From: DASSCW01 sp036556325
Lineage (GTDB): Bacteria; Chloroflexota; Limnocylindria; QHBO01
Length of the DNA stretch: 12,984 bases
Direction of reading: 5' to 3'
Assembly (NCBI GenBank): GCA_036556325.1
Contig: DATBJR010000021.1
Location: 1 to 12,984 of the forward strand
Positions 7,276-12,984 of the stretch are shown here, piece after piece; position 1 is the first letter of the stretch; every line of letters starts with the position of its first letter. Made by a program: the position numbers and the translations under genes. The notes beneath the pieces are model-generated. The model saw only the letters and a list, made by a program, of their open reading frames with translations. It made no database searches and was not told the DNA's origin.

Positions 7276-9296
7276 CGGCGGCTCCCCAGCGACCCGCATT
7301 TCTGCCCCGGGGGGAGCTGGACCGGCTGCTGGACCTCCTGCACGAGGATGGGCGCACAGTCATCGGGCCCATCGCTCGCGACGGCGCGATCGTGTACGAC
7401 GAGATCCGCTCGGCAGCGGAGCTGCCGGCGGGCTGGACCGATGAACAGGCGCCCGGGCGCTATCGGCTCAACCGCACCGACAGCCCGCGGCTCTTCAACT
7501 ACACCGTCGGCCCCCAGGGCTGGAAGCGCTATACCCAGCCGCCGCGCGTGCCGCTCGCCACTGCCACCCGCGACGGTGCGACGGTCAGCTTCGAGCCCGC
7601 AGTGTCGGAGCCGCAGCGGCTCGCCTTCCTGGGCGTGCGCGCCTGCGAGATCGCGGCCCTGCTGGTGCAGGACCGGGTGCTGGCCGCCGGCCCGTTTGCC
7701 GATGACGACTTCCGCGCGCGGCGCGCCAACGCCATGGTCATCGCCGTGCAGTGCACCCGCGCCGGCAGCACCTGCTTCTGTACCTCGATGGGCACCGGCC
7801 CGGAAGTGACCGATGGCTACGACCTCGTCCTCACCGAGCTCGACGACGGCTTCGTCGTCGGTGCCGGAAGCCAGGCCGGCGAGCGGCTGCTGAGCCAGCT
7901 GGCCCCCGCCGCGGCCAGCAAAGCGCAGCAGCAGGCAGTCACCGACGGCGTGGCCGCGGCGCGCGCCACCATGGCGGACCAGGGCGTGGCGGCCGAGGGG
8001 CTGCCCGCGAGGCTCATGGACCGACTCGACCACCCGCGCTGGGCCGAGGTCGCTGATCGCTGCCTCGCCTGCGCGAACTGCACCATGGTCTGCCCGACCT
8101 GCTTCTGCACCAGCGTCGGCAATGTCTCCGACCTCGACGGCGCCACCAACCAGACCGAGCGGCGCTGGGATTCGTGCTTCAACGGTGACTTCGCGCGGGT
8201 GGCCGGCGGCAACTTCCGGCCGCGCCGCCAGGACCGCTACCGGCAGTGGCTGACCCACAAGTTCGCCACCTGGCACGACCAGTTCGGGACGTCCGGCTGC
8301 GTCGGCTGCGGCCGCTGCATCGCCTGGTGCCCGGTGGGGATCGACGTGCGCGAGGAGCTGGCTGCGATCGCGCCGCCCTACGAGGAGCCGGCCGCGCCAC
8401 CGCCGGCCATCCGCCCGCCGTCCCTCGACGCGCTGGTGCCGCTGCCCATGGTGAGCTACTCGCCGTCCGTGGCCCAGGAGCCGGCATTCCGCGCGGACAC
8501 GTCCGTCGCCACCGTGCGGGCGGTCGCCGGGGAGACGGCCGACACCTTCATGCTCTGGCTGCAACCCGACGATGAGGGGCTACTGGCGGCGCGGCCCGGG
8601 CAGTTCGTCATGGTCGACCAGCCGGGCTTCTCCCCGGTGCCCATCTCCGTCTCGCGCGTCGCCGACGGCGCCCTGTGGCTGACGGTGCGCGCCGCCGGCG
8701 CGGCCACGCAGGCGTTCACGACCCTCCAGCCCGGGGCGCAGGTCGGGCTGCGGGGCCCGCTGGGCCGCGGCTGGCCCATCGACCGGGCGCTCGGCCGGGA
8801 CGTCGTCATCGTGGCGGGCGGCATCGGCCTGGCCCCGCTGCGACCGGCGCTGGACGCGGTGCTCGCACAGCGCGACCGCTTCGGCGACGTCCTGCTGGCC
8901 TATGGCGCCCGCACGCCGGCGGATCGGCTCTACCTGCCGGAGCTCGACGCCTGGGCGCACGCCGGGGTCGAGGTGGCCCAGATCGTCGACCGCGCCGGCC
9001 CGGAGTGGCTCGGCCAGGTGGGGGTGGTGACCCAGCTCCTGGACCGCCGGGACTGGAAGGGACGGCAGGCCGTCGCCTTCGTCTGCGGCCCGGAGCGGAT
9101 GATGCAGGCCACGGTGAGCACCCTGCGCACGGCGGGCATCACCCGCCGGCGCATCTTCGTCTCCATGGAACGCCACATGGACTGCGGAGTCGGGATCTGC
9201 GGCCACTGCCAGATCGGCCCGTTCTTCGTCTGCCGCGACGGCCCGGTGTTCACGGTGGCCGAGCTGGGCGACCTCTTCGGCCGGGAGGGCATGTGA
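7269..9296 (+). CDS. Fused beta-gamma subunit of group 3b [NiFe] hydrogenase (HydB-HydG / AsrA-AsrB-like)
   Basis: One 675-residue polypeptide joins two subunits that are separate in the Pyrococcus sulfhydrogenase. The beta half (about 1-375) has the AsrA/HydB-type N-domain with GVRACEIAALLVQDRV and STCFCTSMGTGPEV (C169, C171). Two ferredoxin motifs follow: C265, C268, C271, C275 (with C278 and C280 in PTCFC) and C344, C347, C350, C354-Pro. A Pro-rich linker covers about 370-410. The gamma half (about 415-675) has the FAD-binding RPGQFVMV from R442 and PISVSR, then VAGGIGLAPLRPAL from V515 for NAD(P), then FVCGPERMM. It ends with C639, C644, C647 and C655 for a [2Fe-2S] cluster, as in PyrK and AsrB. 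Its role is to carry electrons between NAD(P)H and the hydrogenase dimer; cytosolic. The start overlaps the previous gene, and its TGA overlaps the next ATG by one base. Confidence 0.93.
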   Translation: MVTAAPQRPAFLPRGELDRLLDLLHEDGRTVIGPIARDGAIVYDEIRSAAELPAGWTDEQAPGRYRLNRTDSPRLFNYTVGPQGWKRYTQPPRVPLATATRDGATVSFEPAVSEPQRLAFLGVRACEIAALLVQDRVLAAGPFADDDFRARRANAMVIAVQCTRAGSTCFCTSMGTGPEVTDGYDLVLTELDDGFVVGAGSQAGERLLSQLAPAAASKAQQQAVTDGVAAARATMADQGVAAEGLPARLMDRLDHPRWAEVADRCLACANCTMVCPTCFCTSVGNVSDLDGATNQTERRWDSCFNGDFARVAGGNFRPRRQDRYRQWLTHKFATWHDQFGTSGCVGCGRCIAWCPVGIDVREELAAIAPPYEEPAAPPPAIRPPSLDALVPLPMVSYSPSVAQEPAFRADTSVATVRAVAGETADTFMLWLQPDDEGLLAARPGQFVMVDQPGFSPVPISVSRVADGALWLTVRAAGAATQAFTTLQPGAQVGLRGPLGRGWPIDRALGRDVVIVAGGIGLAPLRPALDAVLAQRDRFGDVLLAYGARTPADRLYLPELDAWAHAGVEVAQIVDRAGPEWLGQVGVVTQLLDRRDWKGRQAVAFVCGPERMMQATVSTLRTAGITRRRIFVSMERHMDCGVGICGHCQIGPFFVCRDGPVFTVAELGDLFGREGM

Positions 9297-10120
9297 TGGA
9301 GGCGGCCGTCGGCGCCAAGCCGCGCGTGGGGGTGGTCAAGCTCGCGTCCTGCGACGGGTGCCAGCTCACCCTGCTCGACCTCGAGGAGCAGCTCCTGCCG
9401 CTGACCGAGCGCTTCGAGCTGATCGAGTTCCCGGAGGCCACCTCGCGACGCTCGACCGGACCGTACGACGTCCTGCTGGTGGAGGGCTCGGTCAGCACCC
9501 GCGAGCAGCTGGAGGAGATCATCCATCTTCGCAGCCAGACCCGGCTGCTGGTCACCATCGGCGCCTGCGCCAACGCCGGAGGCATCCAGGCCCTGCGCAA
9601 CTGGGCAGACGAGCCGGCCTGGCGGGCCGCCGTCTACCCGACGCCTGACTACATCGAGTCGCTGGCCACCAGCACCCCGGTCGCGGAGCACGTCCAGGTG
9701 GACGCCGAGCTGCGCGGCTGCCCTATCGATCCGCGACAGCTGCTCGAGCTGCTGACAGCGCTGCGCATCGGCCGCCGGCCCCAGCTGGACGGGGAGTCGG
9801 TGTGCCTCGAGTGCAAGCGCCGCGGGAACGTGTGCGTGCTGGTCGCCGGCGGACAGCCGTGCCTCGGCCCGTTGACGCAGACCGGCTGCGGCGCCATCTG
9901 CCCGGCGTACGGACGTGCCTGCTACGCCTGCTTCGGTCCGCGAGAGCAGGCCAACGTGCCGAGCCTCCACGGCTGGCTGGGCCGCGAGCTGCCGCAGGTC
10001 CAGGTGGATCGCCTCTTCGCCGGCTTCAACGCCTGGAGCCCGCCATTCCGCGATCCCGCTGCCCGGGCGGTCCGCCGCGCCCACGGCCGCGACGGTGCCG
10101 GAGACGACGCCGATGCATGA
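9296..10120 (+). CDS. hyhS: Group 3b [NiFe] hydrogenase small (delta) subunit
   Basis: Electron-transfer subunit (HydD/HyhS type) of a cytosolic hydrogenase. It has 274 residues and no twin-arginine signal, which separates it from periplasmic uptake hydrogenases. The N-terminus LASCDGCQLTLLDLE carries C19 and C22; with C91 (IGACANAGG) and C142 (RGCPID) they ligate the proximal [4Fe-4S] cluster. The C-terminal half supplies C170, C173, C180, C189, C198, C202, C209 and C212 for the medial and distal clusters. The total is exactly 12 cysteines, the group 3b/3c count, and I see no missing ligand. The spacing (CLECKRRGNVC, CLGPLTQTGCGAIC, CYACFGP) is that of the Pyrococcus-type protein. GGGAGGG at 9283-9289 lies 6 bases before the ATG. 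The last 8 bases overlap the large-subunit start. The tail after about residue 255 is Arg/Asp-rich and unconserved. Confidence 0.95.
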   Translation: MEAAVGAKPRVGVVKLASCDGCQLTLLDLEEQLLPLTERFELIEFPEATSRRSTGPYDVLLVEGSVSTREQLEEIIHLRSQTRLLVTIGACANAGGIQALRNWADEPAWRAAVYPTPDYIESLATSTPVAEHVQVDAELRGCPIDPRQLLELLTALRIGRRPQLDGESVCLECKRRGNVCVLVAGGQPCLGPLTQTGCGAICPAYGRACYACFGPREQANVPSLHGWLGRELPQVQVDRLFAGFNAWSPPFRDPAARAVRRAHGRDGAGDDADA

Positions 10121-11414
10121 GTCGGGCGAGGTCGACTTCTCCGTCCGCCAGCTCACCCGGGTCGAGGGCGAGGGACGCCTCTCCCTGACCGTGCGCGGCG
10201 GGGAGGTGACGCAGGCGCGCCTGGAGATCTTCGAGGCGCCGCGCTATTTCGAGCGGCTGGTGGTGGGACGCACGCCGGACGAGGTGATCGACATCGTGGC
10301 GCGGATCTGCGGCATCTGCCCGGTCGCGTACCAGATGTCGGCGGTCCATGCCTTCGAGCACCTGTTCGACGTGAACATTGACCCGGAGGTGCGCCGGCTG
10401 CGGCGCCTCTTCTACTGCGGCGAGTGGATCGAGAGCCACGCGCTGCACATCTACCTGCTCCACGCGCCCGATTTCCTGGGCTACCCGAGCGCGGTGGAGC
10501 TCGCCGCCGATCATCCCGAGGCCGTCGAGCGGGGCCTGCGGCTCAAGCGGCTGGGCAACCGCATCGTGGCGATCCTCGGCGGACGGCCGATCCACCCGGT
10601 GAGCGTCCGCGTCGGCGGCTTCTCGCGAGCGCCGCGCCGCGCTGACCTGGAGGAGCTGCGCCAGGCGCTGCCGCAGGCGATCGCCGACGCGCAGGAGACG
10701 GTCCGCTGGGCCGCCAGCCTCGAACCGCCCGTCTACGAGCGGCAGGCCCGGCTCGTCGCGCTGCGCCACCCGGCGGAATACCCGATGAACGACGGCCGCA
10801 TCGTCTCGTCGGACGGGCTGAACATCGACCCGCCGGCCTGGCCCGATGCCTTTGACGAGCGCCAGGTGGCCTGGTCGAACGCCCTGCAGGCGGTCGCCCG
10901 CGACGGCTCGCCGTACCTGCTCGGCCCCACCTCGCGCGTGGCGCTGGCCGGCGACACGCTGCATCCATTGGCGGCCGAGGCGCTGCGCGCGACCGGTCTG
11001 GGCGGCGAGCTCGCCGCCAACGTGTTCCGCAGCATCGTCGCCCGGGCGGTGGAGCTGCTGCATGCCCTGGCCGAGGCGGCGGACATCGTCGATGCCTACG
11101 CCGAGCCCGGGGAGCACCTGGCGGCCTGGCAGCCGCGGCCGGGCGTGGCGGCCTGGGCCACCGAAGCGCCGCGTGGGCTGCTGTTCCATCGGTACGAAAT
11201 CGATGGCGATGGGCTGGTCAGCCGGGCGCAGATCGTGCCGCCGACGAGCCAGAACCAGGCCGCCATCGAGCATGACCTGCGCCTCTTCGCGCCGAGCGTC
11301 CTGGAGCTGCCGCACGCCGAGGCCACGCATCGGCTCGAGCAGCTGATCCGCAGCTATGACCCGTGCATCAGCTGCGCGACCCACTTCCTGGACCTCCACG
11401 TAGAAAGGACCTGA
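10113..11414 (+). CDS. hyhL: Group 3b [NiFe] hydrogenase large (alpha) catalytic subunit
   Basis: Catalytic subunit that reversibly converts H2 to protons and electrons at a Ni-Fe(CN)2CO site. It has 433 residues. Motif L1 is LTRVEGEGRLSL near the N-terminus. Motif L2 is RICGICPVAYQMSAVHAFE with nickel ligands C66 and C69. Group 3 features follow: GEWIESHALHIYLLHAPDFL, GNRIVAILGGRPIHPVSV, and TEAPRGLLFHRYEIDGDGLV leading to IVPPTSQNQA. The C-terminal nickel motif is DPCISCATH with C418 and C421. After H424 a 9-residue tail (FLDLHVERT) remains, to be removed by a maturation protease, which is encoded 2 bases downstream. No nickel or catalytic residue is missing, so the enzyme should be active. 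The start ATG at 10113 lies inside the small-subunit gene, with GGAG 9 bases upstream. A longer open frame upstream is small-subunit sequence read out of frame. Confidence 0.96.
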   Translation: MHESGEVDFSVRQLTRVEGEGRLSLTVRGGEVTQARLEIFEAPRYFERLVVGRTPDEVIDIVARICGICPVAYQMSAVHAFEHLFDVNIDPEVRRLRRLFYCGEWIESHALHIYLLHAPDFLGYPSAVELAADHPEAVERGLRLKRLGNRIVAILGGRPIHPVSVRVGGFSRAPRRADLEELRQALPQAIADAQETVRWAASLEPPVYERQARLVALRHPAEYPMNDGRIVSSDGLNIDPPAWPDAFDERQVAWSNALQAVARDGSPYLLGPTSRVALAGDTLHPLAAEALRATGLGGELAANVFRSIVARAVELLHALAEAADIVDAYAEPGEHLAAWQPRPGVAAWATEAPRGLLFHRYEIDGDGLVSRAQIVPPTSQNQAAIEHDLRLFAPSVLELPHAEATHRLEQLIRSYDPCISCATHFLDLHVERT

Positions 11415-11416
11415 GG

Positions 11417-11902
11417 ATGCGTCACGTCGTCCTGCTGGCCTGTGGCGAGCCGATGCGCGGCGACGACGCGCTGGCGCTGGCGGTGCTGGACGCGCTGCCA
11501 CCCACCACGCGCGGCATGGTGGAGGTACGGCCGGTCGGCCAGCTGATGCCGGATGACCTGCACGGGGTGGACGGCGCGGTCATCGTCGTGGACGCGGTGG
11601 ACGGTCCGGCACCGGGCACCCTGATCGACCTGCCGCTGTCCGCCCTGTCCGATGCCTACGATCGGGGGCTGACCCCCGCCTCCTCGCACGCCCTGCCGCT
11701 GCCGGTGACGCTGGGCATCGTCGGCAGGCTGCCGGGTGGCCTGCCGGAGGGCCGTTTCGTGGGCGTGGCGGCGGCCGACTACACACTCGGCGCGCCGCTG
11801 TCGGCCGTCGTTCGCGACGCCGTGCCGGCCTGCGCGGCCCGGGTTAACCACTGGGTGCGTGCCCTGGTCCACGACACGAGGCCCAGCCATGTGCCTGACT
11901 GA
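11417..11902 (+). CDS. Hydrogenase maturation endopeptidase (HyaD/HybD/HycI family)
   Basis: Nickel-dependent endopeptidase that clips the C-terminal tail of the large subunit after nickel insertion. It has 161 residues, the normal size. The N-terminus HVVLLACGEPMRGDDALALAVL corresponds to the family's GxGN.L..DDG strand-turn. Glu11 stands at the turn where HybD has its first nickel ligand. The second strand gives VIVVDAVDG with the acidic ligand, and SSHALPLPVTLGI supplies the histidine. Compared with classical members, the glycine/asparagine at the first turn is changed (CGEPMRGDD), as seen in group 3 proteases. It starts 2 bases after the large-subunit stop, with AAAGGA 7 bases before the ATG. 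Its 3' end overlaps hypC by 14 bases. Its position identifies the substrate as the adjacent large subunit. Confidence 0.9.
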   Translation: MRHVVLLACGEPMRGDDALALAVLDALPPTTRGMVEVRPVGQLMPDDLHGVDGAVIVVDAVDGPAPGTLIDLPLSALSDAYDRGLTPASSHALPLPVTLGIVGRLPGGLPEGRFVGVAAADYTLGAPLSAVVRDAVPACAARVNHWVRALVHDTRPSHVPD

Positions 11903-12128
11903 GCCCGTCCGCGTGCTCACCGTCGACGGGGCAATCGCCACCGTGGACGCCAACGGCAAGCGACGCCACGTCTCGACCCTGGCCGTGCCGCAGGTGCGCG
12001 CCGGCGACTGGGCCATCCTCGCCGCCGGGCTGCTGGTTCGCGTGCTCGAGCCGGACGTCGCCGCGGAGATCGCCGCCGCCCTCCATCTCGCCACCCACGA
12101 TGATCCGCCGAAGGGAGAACCCGCATGA
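11889..12128 (+). CDS. hypC: Hydrogenase assembly chaperone HypC/HybG
   Basis: Small OB-fold chaperone that binds HypD during Fe(CN)2CO assembly and then hands the iron centre to the large-subunit precursor. It has 79 residues. The N-terminus is MCLTEPVRVLTVDG, with the essential Cys2 and the proline at position 6. The middle is IATVDANGKRRHVSTLAVPQVRAGDWAILAAGLLVRVL, matching the family's beta barrel (VD..G..R.V....VP.V..GD......G). A short helix and an acidic/polar tail close it. GAGG lies 8 bases before the ATG, inside the protease gene, and the last four bases (ATGA) overlap the transporter start. None of its partner genes hypA, B, D, E or F is in the window; they must be elsewhere or further downstream. 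Confidence 0.93.
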   Translation: MCLTEPVRVLTVDGAIATVDANGKRRHVSTLAVPQVRAGDWAILAAGLLVRVLEPDVAAEIAAALHLATHDDPPKGEPA

Positions 12129-12984
12129 CCCGCCGCTCCACCGCCGTGCCACCCTCCACCCAGCGCGGGCTGGGACTGGGCCTGGCCGCACTGACCGCCG
12201 TCATCAGCGGCGTCTCGGTCTTCGTCAATGCCAGCGCGGTGCGCGAGTTCGGCGACCCGATCCTGTTCACCACGCTGAAGAACGGCGTGGCTGCCGTGCT
12301 GCTGGCAGCGCTGGCTGTGGCCACCGTCCGCGGCGGCTGGCAACCCACGGTGCGCGGCTCCGCCGGCCTGGTGGCGCTGGGCATCATCGGTGGCAGCGTC
12401 CCCTTCATGCTCTTCTTCTCCGGCCTGGCGCAGGCGACCGCGCCCGCGGCGGCCGTCATCCACAAGACGCTCTTCGCGCTGGTCGCCGTGCTGGCCGTCG
12501 TCTTCCTGCGCGAGCGCCTCGGCGCGCTGCAGGTTGGGGCGCTGGCGGTGCTGCTGGCCAGCCAGCTGCTGATCCAGACGCCGGTGGGCGTGGGCTGGGG
12601 GACCGGCGAGACGTTCATCGCCACCGCCACCGTCCTGTGGGCGTTGGAGGTCATCCTCGCCAAGCGCGTCCTGGGCGCCACGCCGTCGCCGGTGGCAGCC
12701 ACGGCGCGGATGGGCATCGGCCTCGTCGTGCTGGTCGGCTACCTGGCGGTGTCCGGCGGTCTGGCCGGGATCTGGACGCTGGGCGCAGGGCAGTGGGGAT
12801 GGGTCCTGCTCACCGGCGCGCTGCTGAGCGGCTACGTGGCGACCTGGTACGCGGCGCTGCGGCGTGCGCCGGCCAGCGCGGTCACGGCGGTGCTCACCCT
12901 CGGCGCGCCGCTGACCGCCGGCCTGCAGCTAGTCGGCAGCGGGCAGGCTCCGGCGCCAGGCGTCGCGGCCGGCTACGGCCTCTG
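12125..12984 (+). CDS. EamA/DMT-superfamily transporter (3' end outside window)
   Basis: Polytopic inner-membrane protein with two EamA repeats, of the drug/metabolite transporter superfamily. The N-terminus MTRRSTAVPPSTQRG is basic and cytoplasmic. The first repeat begins GLGLAALTAVISGVSVFVNA and holds about five hydrophobic helices. It ends with the family signature APAAAVIHKTLFALVAVLAV followed by FLRERLGALQ (about residues 110-142). The second repeat starts near WGTGETFIATATVLWALEVI and includes the helix pairs around LVVLVGYLAV and WVLLTGALLSGYVATWYAAL. It ends in the signature-like SAVTAVLTLGAPLTA at the window edge. The 286 visible residues suggest that only a short tail is missing. 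Its start overlaps hypC (ATGA), with GGGAGA just upstream, so it is part of the hydrogenase operon. The substrate is unknown. Export of a metabolite or movement of a metal for maturation are both possible and neither is shown by the sequence. Confidence 0.88.
   Translation, partial: MTRRSTAVPPSTQRGLGLGLAALTAVISGVSVFVNASAVREFGDPILFTTLKNGVAAVLLAALAVATVRGGWQPTVRGSAGLVALGIIGGSVPFMLFFSGLAQATAPAAAVIHKTLFALVAVLAVVFLRERLGALQVGALAVLLASQLLIQTPVGVGWGTGETFIATATVLWALEVILAKRVLGATPSPVAATARMGIGLVVLVGYLAVSGGLAGIWTLGAGQWGWVLLTGALLSGYVATWYAALRRAPASAVTAVLTLGAPLTAGLQLVGSGQAPAPGVAAGYGL

Noticed and set aside
7242..8564. 440-codon antisense frame opposite the beta half of the fused subunit
   Set aside because: Composition is that of a mirror frame (Gly/Arg/His/Val), while the sense frame has intact ferredoxin cysteine motifs.
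10026..11501. 491-codon antisense frame opposite the hydrogenase large subunit
   Set aside because: Arg/Asp/Leu/His-rich mirror of a GC-rich gene; the sense frame is an unmistakable hydrogenase.
11354..12463. 369-codon antisense frame opposite the protease, hypC and transporter
   Set aside because: It spans three well-supported sense genes and reads as Gly/His/Gln/Arg-rich low complexity.

Overview
The window is a GC-rich bacterial chromosome segment, close to gene-saturated, with few and short intergenic gaps. I see no transposase, integrase, CRISPR array, tRNA or rRNA. The lineage cannot be fixed from the sequence alone. High GC, a hydrogenase of group 3b type, universal stress and acetyltransferase genes, and a mixture of Shine-Dalgarno and apparently leaderless starts would fit Chloroflexota or an actinobacterium-like lineage; this is an inference.

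Left part (1-5273), stress and housekeeping genes. The 3' three quarters of clpB (+) meets a small membrane-protein gene (-) tail to tail. A TPR-repeat gene (+, GTG start at 2418) diverges from that gene and meets a tandem-UspA universal stress protein gene (-) at a shared CTAG. The stress protein gene is the second gene of a two-gene unit led by a PatZ-like GNAT acetyltransferase, joined by an ATGA overlap. Upstream of it lie a GlsB/YeaQ-type small membrane protein gene (-) and its hairpin terminator.

Middle part (5410-6690), a single gene (+) of the acetyl-CoA hydrolase / 4-hydroxybutyrate CoA-transferase family.

Right part (6787-12984, all +), a tightly packed cytosolic [NiFe]-hydrogenase operon of group 3b (bidirectional NAD(P)-linked, 'sulfhydrogenase') type. 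The order is: a stand-alone cyclic-nucleotide-binding domain protein without a DNA-binding domain; a single polypeptide that fuses the beta (iron-sulfur) and gamma (FAD/NAD(P)) subunits; the small subunit with exactly 12 cysteines for three [4Fe-4S] clusters; the large catalytic subunit with both CxxC nickel motifs; a HyaD-like maturation protease; HypC; and an EamA/DMT membrane transporter cut by the window edge. Except for a 2-nt gap before the protease, every junction overlaps, so the set is probably translated as a coupled unit. Electrons would pass between H2 at the large subunit, the small-subunit clusters, the beta clusters and the flavin/NAD(P) site of the gamma half. The protease and HypC mature the large subunit. 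HypA, B, D, E and F are not in the window.

The points most worth following are the beta-gamma fusion, the output-less cNMP domain leading the operon, the transporter at its end, and the GNAT-stress protein pair, which resembles in principle the Pat-USP acetylation described in mycobacteria.
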